Program-made: the position numbers and the translations under genes
Shown here: positions 9,414 to 20,477 of the stretch, in pieces
How positions within the stretch are numbered: position 1 is the first letter of the stretch
Layout of the letters: each line of letters begins with the position of its first letter
From: Acetobacteraceae bacterium
Lineage (GTDB): Bacteria > Pseudomonadota > Alphaproteobacteria > Acetobacterales > Acetobacteraceae
Direction of reading: 5' to 3'
NCBI GenBank assembly: GCA_039613835.1
Contig: CP154827.1
Location: 1,838,001 to 1,902,000 of the forward strand
DNA length: 64,000 bases
Notes under the pieces: model-generated
What the model was told of the DNA's origin: nothing
The model's input: only the letters and a program-made list of their open reading frames with translations
The model's database searches: none

Positions 9414-12122
9414 ATGGCTAAAATTACGATCGATGGCCGCGAAGTTGAAACGCGGGAAGATCAGAACCTTTTACAGGCATGTCTGGAGTCAGGCTCGGAT
9501 CTGCCCTATTTCTGCTGGCATCCGGAGCTAGGATCTGTCGGGGCGTGCCGCCAATGTGCCGCCAAGCAATTTGCGAACGCTCAAGATACGCGCGGACGTA
9601 TCGTCATGGCGTGTATGACGCCTGTGACGGAAGGTGCCATCATTTCAGTTGAAGACCCGGAAGCGAAGGAATTTCGCGGTGAGGTCGTTGAATGGCTGAT
9701 GACCAACCACCCGCATGATTGCCCGGTTTGTGAGGAGGGTGGTGAGTGCCATCTTCAGGACATGACGGTCATGACCGGGCATCGCGAGCGCCGCTATCGC
9801 TTTGATAAGCGCACCCACAATAATCAGGATCTCGGCCCTTTCGTCAAACATGAGATGAATCGCTGCATTGCCTGTTATCGCTGCGTGCGGTTCTATAAGG
9901 ATTATGCGGGCGGTGGGGATCTCGGCGTTTTCGCGTCACATAATAATGTCTATTTCGGACGTCATGAAAGCGGCACGCTGGAGAGCCCTTTCAGTGGTAA
10001 CCTGATCGAAGTCTGCCCGACCGGCGTCTTTACGGACAAGCCTTTCTCCAAAATTTATAGCCGTAAATGGGATATGCGGGGCGCGCCTTCTGTCTGCGCC
10101 AATTGTGCCTCCGGCTGTAACACCATTATCAATGAGCGCGCGGGCATCGTGCGTCGTACGGTCAATCGTTATAATAATGACGTTAACCGGTATTTCCTTT
10201 GTGATCGTGGCCGGTTCGGTCATGGCTGGGTCAATGCTGAGACGCGCCTGCGTGCGGCCGGTTATGTCGTCAATAGTGAGATGACAGCCGCGCCTGTCCA
10301 GACCGTATTGGAAGAATTCGGGCGCATCGCGTCCGGGACGAAACTTCTCGGTATCGGGTCACCCCGCGCGTCGCTGGAGTCCAATTTCGCGTTGCGGACC
10401 CTTGTCGGGGCGGAAAACTTCTCGTCCGGCATGGCGGAGCCGCATCATCGTCTCGTCGATCTCGCTGTTGAACTGATGCAGGCAACGCCCGCAAAAATTG
10501 CGACGATGGCCGAGATGGAAAAATCCGACGGTGCCGTTATTCTCGGTGAGGATATCACGGCGACGGCGCCGCGTATGAGCCTTGCCCTTCGGCAGATCAA
10601 ACGTTCCGCCTGCAATAAAGCGGCGGATCAGGCCCACGTGCCGCAATGGCTTGATGCCTCTGTGCGCACTTTGGGTCAGGATGCTGTCTCACCGCTGATG
10701 GTTCTCTCCCCCGCTCAGACGGATCTTGATGCTTTCGCGGCCTCGACTTTCCGTGCGCTACCGGAGATGATCGCGCGGATCGGTTTCGCTGTGGCGCATC
10801 GCATTGATGGTAGCGCGCCCGACGTCGCCGGATTGTCGGAAGATGAAGCGGCTCAGGCCAGCGCCATGGCTGACCTTCTGTTGAGCGCAGAGCGGCCTTT
10901 GATCGTCTCAGGGCTGCAATATGCTTTGGAAGCGCTGCTTCATGCGACCGCCAACATCGTGCGCGCGTTGAAAGCGCGGGGTAAGTCGCCCTCTATCGCC
11001 TTCGCCATGCCGGAGGCAAATAGTGTCGGTATGGCCATGATGGGTGGCTTGCCGCTTGACAAAATCGGCGCCCAGGCGAAGGGCGCAACATTGATTGTCC
11101 TCGAAAATGACCTCTCCCGTCGCCTTGATGATGCGCGTTTCGAAGCGCTCATTGATACAGCGGAAAAACTGGTTGTGATCGAACATTCCGTAACGCCTAC
11201 CGCGATCCGCTCTGACATCACCGTGCCTTCCGCCAGTTATGCAGAGTGTGAAGGGACGCTTGTCAGTGCCGAAGGGCGGGCGCAGCGTTTTCTGCAGGTG
11301 GTTTATGCCGACGCCCCCATTCAGGTGGCATGGCGTTGGATCGCCGATTTTGCGAAGGCGGCGCAGATCAGTGACTTCCCCAAATGGAAAACGCTGGATG
11401 ATGTTGCCAGTGCGCTCAGCCGAGACATTCCCGCCCTGAGTCGTGCTTCTGAGGCCGCGCCCCATGCGGATTACCGCTTTGAAGGACGTCAACTCCGCAG
11501 CCAGACGGATCGTGTCAGCGGACGCACCGCCATCCGCGCGCATATCAGTGTCAAGGATGTGGCGCAGCCACATTCATCAGATACGCCTCTGGGCGCCACG
11601 ATGGAAGGGTCCTACGGCCCCGATATGCCGGGGAGCCTCGTACCCTACTACCGTGTGCCGGGCTGGAATTCCGAGCAATCTCTTAACCGTTTCCAGCAGG
11701 AAATTGGTGGCGAGATGCGCGGAGGGCCGAGCGGCGTTCGATTGATAGAGCCGCATGAGGCTCAAGCGGGTGCCTATCGCGGCACGGCCCCTGATGCCCC
11801 GACTGCCCGCCCGGGCCAAATATTGGTCCTGCCGGAATATCGTGTCTTCGGGACAGATGAGCTTGCGCCTTTATCGCCGGCCATCAAGCAGCGTGCTGAT
11901 GAGGCATTCCTGCGTATTTCGGGCCAGGTGCCAGCGGGTGCAACAGCGATCCTGAAGCTTGATGGGCAGGAAGTCACGCTGCCTGTCCGGGGGGATACGT
12001 CCCTGCCGGAAGGGGTCGTGACCTGTCCGCCGCATATGGCCGTGCGCGCATGGAGCGCACCGTCATGGACCGAGATTGAACTCAGATTGCCAGCGCAACT
12101 GGATGCAGCGGGGAACGCCTGA
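9414..12122 (+). CDS. nuoG: NADH-quinone oxidoreductase subunit G (long, N7-containing type)
   Basis: Large 902-residue iron-sulfur subunit. It has an N-terminal [2Fe-2S] ferredoxin domain (GACRQC), the His/Cys ligands [28 protein letters not shown] for N4/N5, and then CANCASGC plus a later LCDRGRFG cysteine. That last set is the ligand pattern of the extra cluster N7 known from E. coli and Thermus. A molybdopterin-oxidoreductase-like domain follows. The C-terminal tail (about 700-902) is less conserved. The stop overlaps the nuoH start by one base. Confidence 0.96.
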   Translation: MAKITIDGREVETREDQNLLQACLESGSDLPYFCWHPELGSVGACRQCAAKQFANAQDTRGRIVMACMTPVTEGAIISVEDPEAKEFRGEVVEWLMTNHPHDCPVCEEGGECHLQDMTVMTGHRERRYRFDKRTHNNQDLGPFVKHEMNRCIACYRCVRFYKDYAGGGDLGVFASHNNVYFGRHESGTLESPFSGNLIEVCPTGVFTDKPFSKIYSRKWDMRGAPSVCANCASGCNTIINERAGIVRRTVNRYNNDVNRYFLCDRGRFGHGWVNAETRLRAAGYVVNSEMTAAPVQTVLEEFGRIASGTKLLGIGSPRASLESNFALRTLVGAENFSSGMAEPHHRLVDLAVELMQATPAKIATMAEMEKSDGAVILGEDITATAPRMSLALRQIKRSACNKAADQAHVPQWLDASVRTLGQDAVSPLMVLSPAQTDLDAFAASTFRALPEMIARIGFAVAHRIDGSAPDVAGLSEDEAAQASAMADLLLSAERPLIVSGLQYALEALLHATANIVRALKARGKSPSIAFAMPEANSVGMAMMGGLPLDKIGAQAKGATLIVLENDLSRRLDDARFEALIDTAEKLVVIEHSVTPTAIRSDITVPSASYAECEGTLVSAEGRAQRFLQVVYADAPIQVAWRWIADFAKAAQISDFPKWKTLDDVASALSRDIPALSRASEAAPHADYRFEGRQLRSQTDRVSGRTAIRAHISVKDVAQPHSSDTPLGATMEGSYGPDMPGSLVPYYRVPGWNSEQSLNRFQQEIGGEMRGGPSGVRLIEPHEAQAGAYRGTAPDAPTARPGQILVLPEYRVFGTDELAPLSPAIKQRADEAFLRISGQVPAGATAILKLDGQEVTLPVRGDTSLPEGVVTCPPHMAVRAWSAPSWTEIELRLPAQLDAAGNA

Positions 12123-13078
12123 TGACTTTCCCGATTTATGTCATGATTGTCGTCACCGTCTTCGCCATCCTCGGCGTTGCGGCTGTCTCAACAATGGTGG
12201 AGCGTCGCCTCCTCGGGTTTCTGCAGGATCGCCCGGGTCCGAACCGGTGCGGGCCTTTCGGGTCTCTCCAGCTTCTGGCAGACGCCATCAAAATGCTTTT
12301 CAAGCAGGACTGGGTGCCGCCTTTCGCGGATAAGCCGGTCTTCCTGCTGGCCCCGATCATCGGGTTTCTCTGCGTTCTCCTCGCTTTCGGGGTTGTGCCG
12401 ATCACGCCAAGCTGGAGCATCGCCTCGGATCTCAATGTCGGCGTTCTGTTTGTCTTTGCGATGGCGGGGCTGGGCGTTTATTCGGTCGTGCTCGCCGGTT
12501 GGTCATCCAATAATAAATATGCCCTGTTAGGGGGCATGCGCGCTGCGGCGCAGATGATCAGTTACGAAGTGTTTATGGGCCTGTCCGTCATGGGCGTGGT
12601 GATGCTCGCCGGCTCCTTCAGCCTGCACGCCATTGTCGATGCGCAGACACATATGTGGTTCATCATCCCGCAATTTCTGGGCGCGGTGATTTTCTTTATC
12701 GCCGGTATCGCGGAAACACACCGTCTTCCCTTCGACCTGCCAGAGGGTGAGAATGAAATCACGGCAGGTTTCCACACAGAATATTCCGGCATGAAGTTCG
12801 GTATGTTCTATCTGGCGGAATATGCCGGTATGGCTATGACGTCGGCGCTTGTCACCACACTTTATCTGGGTGGCTGGCATGGTCCGTTCCTGCCGCCTTT
12901 TATCTGGTTTGCGCTGAAGGTTTTCCTGCTGATCTGCTTTTTCATCCTGCTCCGCGCCGCGCTGCCGCGCCCGCGTTATGACCAGCTGATGGCTTTCGGC
13001 TGGAAGGTGCTTCTGCCGCTATCGCTGTTGAATATTGTCGTTACCGGCGCAGTTATTTTACTGCGCGCAGGCGGCTGA
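12122..13078 (+). CDS. nuoH: NADH-quinone oxidoreductase subunit H
   Basis: Membrane subunit of about eight helices that forms the quinone access channel. Recognisable blocks are [35 protein letters not shown] and [21 protein letters not shown] (shown in part). Its length of 318 residues is normal. The ATG overlaps the nuoG stop (TGATG). Confidence 0.97.
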   Translation: MTFPIYVMIVVTVFAILGVAAVSTMVERRLLGFLQDRPGPNRCGPFGSLQLLADAIKMLFKQDWVPPFADKPVFLLAPIIGFLCVLLAFGVVPITPSWSIASDLNVGVLFVFAMAGLGVYSVVLAGWSSNNKYALLGGMRAAAQMISYEVFMGLSVMGVVMLAGSFSLHAIVDAQTHMWFIIPQFLGAVIFFIAGIAETHRLPFDLPEGENEITAGFHTEYSGMKFGMFYLAEYAGMAMTSALVTTLYLGGWHGPFLPPFIWFALKVFLLICFFILLRAALPRPRYDQLMAFGWKVLLPLSLLNIVVTGAVILLRAGG

Positions 13079-13088
13079 GGGCTGCATC

Positions 13089-13601
13089 ATGTTTGGAATT
13101 ATCCGCACAATCTGGCTCACCTTCCTGCATCTGTTTCAGCATAATGAGACAGTGCCCTATCCGGAGGTCAAGCCCTATCTGTCGCCGCGCTATCGCGGTC
13201 GCATCGTTCTGACGCGTGACCCGAGCGGGGAGGAGCGCTGCGTTGCCTGTAATCTCTGCGCTGCCGCCTGCCCGGTTGACTGCATCTCCCTCCAGAAGGG
13301 TGAGCGGGACGGGCGCTGGTATCCTGAGTTCTTTCAGATTAACTTCTCACGCTGCATTTTCTGCGGTTTTTGTGAGGAGGCGTGCCCGACTTACGCCATT
13401 CAGCTTACGCCGGATTTTGAGATGAGTGAATATGTGCGCCAGAATCTTGTTTATGAGAAAGAAGACCTGCTCATCAGTGGGCCGGGGAAGGTTCATGATT
13501 ATAGCTTCTATAACGTGTCCGGGCTTAAGATCCCCGGCAAAGACAAGGGCGAGGCAGAGCATGAAGCCAAACCGATCGACCTTCATACACTGATGCCCTG
13601 A
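13089..13601 (+). CDS. nuoI: NADH-quinone oxidoreductase subunit I
   Basis: Ferredoxin-like subunit with two [4Fe-4S] clusters (N6a, N6b). Both CxxCxxCxxxCP motifs are present: [12 protein letters not shown] and [12 protein letters not shown]. An open frame extends upstream to 13035 inside nuoH. The ATG at 13089 gives the standard N-terminus and 170 residues, so it is preferred. Confidence 0.96.
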   Translation: MFGIIRTIWLTFLHLFQHNETVPYPEVKPYLSPRYRGRIVLTRDPSGEERCVACNLCAAACPVDCISLQKGERDGRWYPEFFQINFSRCIFCGFCEEACPTYAIQLTPDFEMSEYVRQNLVYEKEDLLISGPGKVHDYSFYNVSGLKIPGKDKGEAEHEAKPIDLHTLMP

Positions 13602-13603
13602 GT

Positions 13604-14116
13604 ATGAATTATCTTCTCGAAATATATGGGTTGGTTGCCATCTGCGCTGCGGCGATGGCGGTCACCCGGACGATCGCGGTGCATGGCCTGCTCTACATGG
13701 TGGTGTCGCTGATCGCGCTCGCATGTGTTTTTGACCAACTTGGCGCCCCGCTTGCGGCGATGCTTGAAATCGTCGTTTATGCGGGCGCCGTGATGGTTCT
13801 CTTCATCTTCGTGGTGATGATGGTCAATCTCGGCCAGCCCGATCAACAGCGTGAGAAGGCCTGGTTGGCCCCGCATGTCTGGGCGGGCCCTGGTGGGCTG
13901 GCGGCGCTTCTCATGATCGTGCTTGTCACGAGCTTCCATCGGATGAGTGCGGCGGACAGGTCCGTGATCAGTGACAGCCACGTCATCGGGCCTGACCTGG
14001 TCGCTTATAGTCTTTATCGGCCCTATCTTCTGACGGTTGAGCTCGCCTCCTTCCTGCTGCTGGCAGGGCTGGTCAGCGCGTATCACATCGGCCGCCGCAT
14101 CGAGAAGGATAGCTGA
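13604..14116 (+). CDS. nuoJ: NADH-quinone oxidoreductase subunit J
   Basis: Hydrophobic membrane subunit of 170 residues with five predicted helices. The conserved helix EIVVYAGAVMVLFIFVVMMV is clear. It follows nuoI by two bases and precedes nuoK by two, so it is strictly part of the operon. Confidence 0.95.
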   Translation: MNYLLEIYGLVAICAAAMAVTRTIAVHGLLYMVVSLIALACVFDQLGAPLAAMLEIVVYAGAVMVLFIFVVMMVNLGQPDQQREKAWLAPHVWAGPGGLAALLMIVLVTSFHRMSAADRSVISDSHVIGPDLVAYSLYRPYLLTVELASFLLLAGLVSAYHIGRRIEKDS

Positions 14117-14118
14117 TC

Positions 14119-14430
14119 ATGAACGCCAGTGATCCCAATCTGGGTCTCATCATCGCCGCATTCCTCTTCAGTATCGGCCTCTTCGGCGTCATGGTGCGTC
14201 GCAACCTGCTTTTTATGCTGCTCTCGACGGAAGTCATGCTGAATGCGGTCGCGCTCGCCTTTATCTCGGCGGGGAATAAGTGGCATCAGGCGGATGGCCA
14301 GATCATGTTCATTATGATCATCGCCTACGCTGCCGCCGAAGCTTCGGTGGGGTTGGCAATTGTTTTAAGACTTCACGCGGCAGGGCACGCAACGCTCGAT
14401 GCCGACTCGTGCAACCGTTTGAAAGGTTGA
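14119..14430 (+). CDS. nuoK: NADH-quinone oxidoreductase subunit K
   Basis: Small three-helix membrane subunit (103 residues), an MrpC homologue with two functionally important glutamates. These are seen in LLSTEVMLNAVALAF and AAAEASVGLAIVLRL. Only four bases separate it from nuoL. Confidence 0.96.
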   Translation: MNASDPNLGLIIAAFLFSIGLFGVMVRRNLLFMLLSTEVMLNAVALAFISAGNKWHQADGQIMFIMIIAYAAAEASVGLAIVLRLHAAGHATLDADSCNRLKG

Positions 14431-14434
14431 GGCA

Positions 14435-16273
14435 ATGGCATCGTTGCTCCCTGCCATCATTCTGTGCCCACTGCTTGTTTCCGTCATTTTGATCCTGACG
14501 GGCGGGCGGCTGTCGGCGCGGCCGACAACGTTGCTCGTCGGGGCCGGGATGGGTCTATGCGCCCTTCTATCCATCTATGTTTCCTGGAATTTCCTGGCCG
14601 GTCCGGCGTCAGATGGCGCCATCCACATAACCCTCTGGAACTGGATCAATGTCGATAATTTCTCGGTGCAAGTCGGGCTGACGGTGGACCGCCTTTCTGT
14701 CGTCATGCTGCTTGTCGTGTCCTGTGTGGGTTTCCTCATCCTGATTTATGCTTGCGCCTATATGTATGACGATAAGGATATCGGGCGTTTCTTCGCCTAT
14801 ATGACGCTGTTCGTCGCCGCCATGTTGCTGCTGGTTCTCGCTTCCGACCTCACGGTGCTGTTTGTTGGTTGGGAAGGCGTCGGGCTGTGCTCTTACCTCC
14901 TGATCGGCTTCTGGTATCATGAGCGGCCGAATGCCCTCGCGGCGCGCAAGGCTTTCGTGGTGACGCGTATCGGCGATGCGTTGTTTCTGCTCGGCCTCTT
15001 CGTTTTCGCGACGGCGGCGGGCACGCTGGATATCCCCTCTCTCATCCATGCCGCCCCCGGTCTGCCGCATCATCTTCTGACGCTGGGCATGTTCTTCCTG
15101 CTCGGCGGTGCCATGGCGAAATCCGCGCAGGTGCCGTTACAGACCTGGCTTCCCGATGCGATGGCGGGGCCGACACCCGTTTCCGCCCTGATCCACGCGG
15201 CGACGATGGTGACGGCTGGGGTTTACCTTCTGGCGCGTCTCCACGATGTCCTGCTGCTGACGCCCGCCGTTATGCATGTCTGCGCCGTTGTCGGTTTTGT
15301 CACGATTTTACTGGCGGCGGGCAGTGCGCTTGTCCAGACGGATATCAAGCGCATCCTCGCTTATTCCACGATGAGCCAGCTTGGTTATATGTATCTCGCG
15401 ATTGGCTGCGGTGCCTGGCATGGTGCCATTTTTCACCTCGTGACCCATGCATTTTTCAAGGCATTACTGTTCATGACGGCGGGCACGATTATCCTGCGCC
15501 TTCATCATGAGAAGGATATTTTCCGTATGGGGGGGCTGCGCCAGCGTATGCCAGGTGTGTTTGCCGCTTTCCTGATCGGTTCCGCCGCGCTGGCTGGTTT
15601 ACCTCTGGTGACGGCAGGTTACTTCTCAAAAGAAATGATCCTGCAGGACGCGTTTAATGTGGCACCGCTTTATTGGGCGGGTGCGCTGCTGGGCGCCTTC
15701 ATGACGTCGATCTATATCTTCCGCTGCGTCTTCATCGTCTTCTGGGGCGGCACGCGTACGCATGATCACGGGCGTACGGGCCTCGCCATGGCGCTGCCGA
15801 TGTCGGTCCTCGCTGTGCTCTCCGTCGCAGGCGGGTGGATGCAGGTCCCTGACGCGATTTTCCCCGTCCATCTCTTCTCAAACCTGCTGCGACCTGTGCT
15901 CGGCCCCATCGCGGAAGAGCATGGGAGTGCGCTGCTCATTATCGGGTCGATCGTGCCGTTGATCGGCGTGACGATAGCGTGGTTTCTATGGCGCCCCAAA
16001 AACCAGGCATCGCAGCCGGCTGGGGGCGTTCTGATCGAAACGTTGCGTGCGGATTGGGGCTTTGACGCGGCTTATAATGCGGCCGTTTCACGTCCCTATG
16101 AAATCGTGGCGCGCATTAATCAGAGTGACTTCATTGACCGCTTTTACGGTTTGGTGGGGCTGATGGTTTACAGCCTCGGTTGGTTGTTCGCAAAATTCCA
16201 AAACGGTCAGGTCCGTCGTTACGCGTGCTGGGTAGCCGCGGCGACGGTTGTGGCCCTGTATCTGGCGGTATAA
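14435..16273 (+). CDS. nuoL: NADH-quinone oxidoreductase subunit L
   Basis: Distal proton-pumping antiporter-like subunit, 612 residues, with the long C-terminal lateral helix region expected of NuoL. Key blocks are FVGWEGVGLCSYLLIGFWY (conserved Glu), KSAQVPLQTWLPDAMAGPTP (conserved Lys) and the HAATMVTAGVYLLAR helix. The frame is undamaged. Confidence 0.97.
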   Translation: MASLLPAIILCPLLVSVILILTGGRLSARPTTLLVGAGMGLCALLSIYVSWNFLAGPASDGAIHITLWNWINVDNFSVQVGLTVDRLSVVMLLVVSCVGFLILIYACAYMYDDKDIGRFFAYMTLFVAAMLLLVLASDLTVLFVGWEGVGLCSYLLIGFWYHERPNALAARKAFVVTRIGDALFLLGLFVFATAAGTLDIPSLIHAAPGLPHHLLTLGMFFLLGGAMAKSAQVPLQTWLPDAMAGPTPVSALIHAATMVTAGVYLLARLHDVLLLTPAVMHVCAVVGFVTILLAAGSALVQTDIKRILAYSTMSQLGYMYLAIGCGAWHGAIFHLVTHAFFKALLFMTAGTIILRLHHEKDIFRMGGLRQRMPGVFAAFLIGSAALAGLPLVTAGYFSKEMILQDAFNVAPLYWAGALLGAFMTSIYIFRCVFIVFWGGTRTHDHGRTGLAMALPMSVLAVLSVAGGWMQVPDAIFPVHLFSNLLRPVLGPIAEEHGSALLIIGSIVPLIGVTIAWFLWRPKNQASQPAGGVLIETLRADWGFDAAYNAAVSRPYEIVARINQSDFIDRFYGLVGLMVYSLGWLFAKFQNGQVRRYACWVAAATVVALYLAV

Positions 16274-16275
16274 CG

Positions 16276-17757
16276 ATGCTGGCACTTCCTGCTCTCGTTC
16301 TCATTCCCTTTATTGGCGGACTTCTGGCCTGGCTGTCCGGCCTTAATGGAGGGATGCGCCTGCCGCGGACAATCAGCGTTCTGACGGTTCTGCTAATGGG
16401 TGCGCTTCTGGTTCCGTTTACCCTTCATGGCCAGCAAGGCTGGATGGCGCAGTTCCTCATCCCCTGGATTCCGGCTATCGGCATCAATTGTCATCTCTCC
16501 ATGGATGGGTTGAGCCTCATTGTGTTGTGGCTTAATGTCCTGATTGCGCTGCCCTGCATTTTACTGCCCTGCGCACAGGTCAAGGGTCGCGGCGGTTTGT
16601 TTCAGTGCCTGCTGCTGATGACAGTCGCCGGTATGAGTGGCGTCTTCCTCGCGACCGATCTGATGCTGTTTTTCTTCTTCTGGGAGATGATGCTTCTGCC
16701 GATGTTCGCGCTGATCATCATCTGGGGAGATGAGAACAGGGGTCGCGCGGCGCTTAAATTTTTCATGTTCACGCAGGGCAGCAGCCTGTTGATGATGCTG
16801 TCCATGATCGGGCTGGTGCTGTTGCATCAGCATGAGGCCGGAGTTGTGACGTTTGATTACGCGGATCTCGCGGGTACAGCGGCGTCATCCCGGTGGTCCT
16901 ACGTGTTGATGCTAGGCTTTTTCATCGCCTTTGTCGTCAAATTGCCGATGGTACCTTTCCATGCCTGGCTGCCGGATACTTATGCCTCGGCCCCCATCCC
17001 GGCGACGTTGCTTCTGTCAGGCGTGATGGCCAAAACGGGCGGATATGGCCTGATCCGCTTTGTCTGGGAGCTTTATCCTTCAGCGGCACCGTTGATCGCG
17101 CCGGTTGCCATGACTCTTGGCGTGATCGGTTTGATCTATTGTGCCTGGATCGCTTTCGCGCAGAATGATCTCAAGCGGTTGATCGCTTATTCCTCCGTCA
17201 GTCACCTCGGGTTCATCCTTCTCGGCATTTTTTCAGGGACAAAAATCGGGCTGGAGGGCGCGGTTATTCAGATGGTGGCGCATGGCCTCAGCACGGGCGC
17301 GCTCTTCATCATCGCGGGATTGTTGGAGGATCGCCTCCAGACACGCGATATGGGCAGAATGGGCGGTTTATGGCCTGCCATGCCCCAATTTTCCGGTCTG
17401 GTCATGTTATTCGCAGCGGCCTCGCTGGGCTTGCCGGGTCTGGGCAATTTCATCGGGGAATTCCTGACGCTGCTCGGTACCTGGTCGGTCAATCACACGA
17501 TGGCGATCATTTCCGCATCAGCTCTTATCCTCTCCTCAGTCTACTCTCTGACAATGATGCTCCGCATTTTTTACGGGTCGAAAACATTGGATCAGGCGCG
17601 TCCGCTTGGTCCAGTCTCCTACCGGCATGTTTCCTTCCTTGGCGGGGCGGCTATGCTGTTGATTGCACTTGGCGTCTATCCTCAGCCCGTGCTTGACCGA
17701 TCCAACCCGGCACTCCCGGAAATGGCCCGTATCGCACAGGAGCAGCAGGTTCCATGA
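16276..17757 (+). CDS. nuoM: NADH-quinone oxidoreductase subunit M
   Basis: Antiporter-like proton-pumping subunit, 493 residues from the ATG at 16276. An in-frame upstream extension to 16180 lies inside nuoL and is rejected. Conserved residues are in FFWEMMLLPMFALIIIWG (Glu) and VKLPMVPFHAWLPDTYASAP (Lys). Its stop overlaps the nuoN start in an ATGA. Confidence 0.97.
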   Translation: MLALPALVLIPFIGGLLAWLSGLNGGMRLPRTISVLTVLLMGALLVPFTLHGQQGWMAQFLIPWIPAIGINCHLSMDGLSLIVLWLNVLIALPCILLPCAQVKGRGGLFQCLLLMTVAGMSGVFLATDLMLFFFFWEMMLLPMFALIIIWGDENRGRAALKFFMFTQGSSLLMMLSMIGLVLLHQHEAGVVTFDYADLAGTAASSRWSYVLMLGFFIAFVVKLPMVPFHAWLPDTYASAPIPATLLLSGVMAKTGGYGLIRFVWELYPSAAPLIAPVAMTLGVIGLIYCAWIAFAQNDLKRLIAYSSVSHLGFILLGIFSGTKIGLEGAVIQMVAHGLSTGALFIIAGLLEDRLQTRDMGRMGGLWPAMPQFSGLVMLFAAASLGLPGLGNFIGEFLTLLGTWSVNHTMAIISASALILSSVYSLTMMLRIFYGSKTLDQARPLGPVSYRHVSFLGGAAMLLIALGVYPQPVLDRSNPALPEMARIAQEQQVP

Positions 17758-19262
17758 TGGCGTCCTCCATGTTGACTCAAACGACTTTCCCCAATGGCGT
17801 GCTCGTCCTCGGTGCTGGCAGCCTGATCCTGATGGCGCTTGTCGCCATACGGCGTCACGTCATGCGCGACGCTGTCTTTTCGGCCCTGATTCTGATCGCG
17901 GCGGCCTTCAGCCTCGCCATGCCGCAGATCCTGCCGCATCTTGAGGGCCTGACCCTGTTCCGGCTGGATTCATGGAGCACCTTCACCAGTCTGCTGATCA
18001 TTTTCTGCGCGATATCCGTTATCCTCATGGCGCCGGTCAAAGCGAGCGGGGGTGATGCGCAGACAGGGAGCGAATTTTACATTCTGCTTCTGATTTCCAC
18101 CCTGGGTGGCGTCGCGATGACGAGCGCGGTGTCGATCGTCACGTTCTTCATCGGGCTTGAAACGTTGAGCCTGTCTCTCATCGGACTGATCGCCTTTCAT
18201 AATCGCAGCCTCCTCGCGGGTGAGGCGGGGATGAAATATCTGATCCTCTCCGGCGTCGCGTCAGGGATGATGCTTTTCGGCTTTGCGCTGATCTACGCGG
18301 AAACAGGATTGCTGACCTTCCGCTTCCCCAATTTGGATAATATTCCATCACCCGGCATCGCTTATGCGGGGCTCACGCTTCTCCTGACGGGATTATTCTT
18401 CAAACTCTCCGCCGCGCCCTTTCACCTCTGGCTGGCTGACGTGTTGGAAGGGACGTCGATCCCGGTTGCGGTCATCGTTGCGGTAACATCCAAAGTCGCG
18501 GTGTTTGCGGCGATGATGCGTTATTTCTCGACGATCAATCTTTTTGCGCCCGGAATATTATATGATGAAATCGCGATTATCGCGATCCTCAGCATGGTCG
18601 GTGGCAATCTGCTCGCGATCGTGCAGAAAGACCTTCGCCGCCTGATGGCCGGGTCCTCCATTGCCCATATTGGTTACCTTCTGGTCGCTTTTCTCTCGCC
18701 AATGCCTTACGGTTTCCCCAGTGCGGCATTTTACTTGGCTGCCTACACGGTTTCGACTCTGGCCGTTTTCGCCGTGATGGCGGGTGTCATGCCGCAATCC
18801 CGGGATATTCGTCAATGGCATGGGCTCGCGCGCAAGCGGCCTTTCGCGGCGCTGGTCATGTCCATTGCCCTCGTGTCGCTCGCGGGTATTCCGCCTGTCG
18901 TCGGGTTTTTTGCGAAATTTTACGTTGCGGCGGCAGGGCTCGCAGCCCATCGCCACTGGCTGCTTGCTGCTCTGGTCATCAGCAGTGTGATCGGTCTCTT
19001 CTATTATCTGCGCGTGATCTTCGTCATGATGACACCGGGCCGCAACGATGAAACGCATGAGCTTGCGCCACAAAGCCCCAATGTTTCCAATGTGGCGCTG
19101 ATCACGATCCTCGCTTGCCTGACCGTCATGTTGGGTGCTCTGCCAAATGGGCTGATTTTGCGAAGTCAGAGCCTTGAAATCGGTGCCCCGCCTCTCGCGA
19201 CGTCGCCGGCTTTGTCCTCCTACCAATCGAAGCATACCGGTGCCCTGCCCGGGCCGGGCTAG
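17754..19262 (+). CDS. nuoN: NADH-quinone oxidoreductase subunit N
   Basis: Third antiporter-like subunit, 502 residues, and last gene of the operon. Family features include FIGLETLSLSLIGLIAFH and FKLSAAPFHLWLADVLEGT. A GC-rich inverted repeat at 19247-19259 follows the coding end but has no T-run. The broken cobG begins only 14 bases later, so transcription may continue into the cob locus. Confidence 0.96.
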   Translation: MMASSMLTQTTFPNGVLVLGAGSLILMALVAIRRHVMRDAVFSALILIAAAFSLAMPQILPHLEGLTLFRLDSWSTFTSLLIIFCAISVILMAPVKASGGDAQTGSEFYILLLISTLGGVAMTSAVSIVTFFIGLETLSLSLIGLIAFHNRSLLAGEAGMKYLILSGVASGMMLFGFALIYAETGLLTFRFPNLDNIPSPGIAYAGLTLLLTGLFFKLSAAPFHLWLADVLEGTSIPVAVIVAVTSKVAVFAAMMRYFSTINLFAPGILYDEIAIIAILSMVGGNLLAIVQKDLRRLMAGSSIAHIGYLLVAFLSPMPYGFPSAAFYLAAYTVSTLAVFAVMAGVMPQSRDIRQWHGLARKRPFAALVMSIALVSLAGIPPVVGFFAKFYVAAAGLAAHRHWLLAALVISSVIGLFYYLRVIFVMMTPGRNDETHELAPQSPNVSNVALITILACLTVMLGALPNGLILRSQSLEIGAPPLATSPALSSYQSKHTGALPGPG

Positions 19263-19276
19263 GAAAGTAGCGGGCC

Positions 19277-20477
19277 GTGCGCGGTGCGTATGTTTCAAAC
19301 GGGCGTTGGGGTGATGAAACATGCACCGCGACGCCCGTTTATTTTGCGGATGACTTGATGCTTGTCAAAGGATGGTGCCCTGGACTTCATAAACCGATGG
19401 AAGCGAAAGACGGTTTTCTCATCCGTCTGACGCCGCCGGGAGGTGTCCTCAAGTCAGGGCAACTTCACGCACTCGCAGAAACCGCCGCGCGTTACGGGCG
19501 TGGCATCGTGCAAGTCACAATGCGCGGCAATCTCCAGATTCGCGGCCTTCAAGCGCAATCCGTCGCGACATGCCAGCAGATTTTGATTGACGCGGCATTA
19601 TCCGACGCCTCGCCATCGCTGGAACGGATCCGTCAGTCCGTTCTGATATCCTCACTTCACGCTATTGACCCAGCCTGCGCTCCTGAAGCGGCGGAAATCG
19701 CCACGCAACTTATGGCGGCTTTAGAGCGACATCCCCTGCCAGATAGCCTGCCGCCCAAATTTTGCTTCGGCGTTGATGGCGGGGGGTTTCTTCCAGTCGG
19801 TTCGATAGCGGCGGATATCACTGCCAGCTGTGAGGGGCGTTTATGGCGTGTCCGATGCCGCCAGGAAACGCGCATTTCAGAGGCATCGAAGGTCGTGGAC
19901 GCCATCATAGAGTTCGCGGCGGCATGTGCCATCTCCCGGCCGGGAAGTCGCATTGCGACGCCTCGCGCGGTAAACGCCGCACCCCTTTGCACCGACTTAT
20001 TGGCAAACTTCCCTCAGGCTGGCGGTGCTATGGCGTTGCCCTTGGCGTGCTCAAAAGCGATGACATCCATCAGATTGCGGAAAATGTGGATGAAATCCGA
20101 CTTTGCCAGGCCGCGGCTTCATGACGCTGAAAGCCCTCTCCATGCTCTGTCTGGTGATGGACCCTGATGACAAAATGGCGCGGATTTTCGCATGTTGCGG
20201 CATTGAAGAGTGTGTGCACGCGCACATGGACACGATGCAGGATGCCCGTTATTTTGCCGCCACTTTGAAGGCGCCCACAAGCCTGCATGTCTCAGGTTGT
20301 CGTAAAGGCTGCGCCCATCCCGGCAAAGCCGACGTGACGATTGTGGGGGCTGAAAACGGTTATGCGGTTATCAAAAACGGTAACACTCATTGCGCTGAGA
20401 CGTATCAGATCATGACGCGGGAGGCGATCGGGGACATGCTGAAATCGCAAAATGAAGCGGACGCGTTGCGCAAATGA
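19277..20477 (+). pseudogene. cobG: Precorrin-3B synthase, two frameshifts
   Basis: CobG is the iron-sulfur mono-oxygenase of aerobic cobalamin synthesis (precorrin-3A to 3B), related to sulfite/nitrite reductases. The N-terminal half runs from GTG 19277 in one frame (LVKGWCPGLHKPMEAKDGF). Homology then moves to a second frame at about 19980-20103 (GKLPSGWRCYGVALGVL) and a third from about 20104 to 20477, which carries the cluster-type block HVSGCRKGCAHPGKADVT. Two frameshifts are therefore needed to explain it. The last codons overlap the cobH start. Confidence 0.88.

Noticed and set aside
10908..11573. A 221-codon minus-strand frame inside nuoG
   Set aside because: Antisense shadow of nuoG with no recognisable domain or ribosome-binding site.
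19247..19259. GC-rich inverted repeat after nuoN as a terminator
   Set aside because: The stem is only five base pairs and there is no T-run; the next gene starts within 20 bases.
19263..19276. Cobalamin riboswitch before cobG
   Set aside because: Only 14 bases separate nuoN and cobG, and no B12-box-like sequence was seen there or upstream of cobL or the TonB receptor.
18558..19322. A 254-codon minus-strand frame across nuoN
   Set aside because: Charged, low-complexity composition expected from the reverse complement of a membrane-protein gene.
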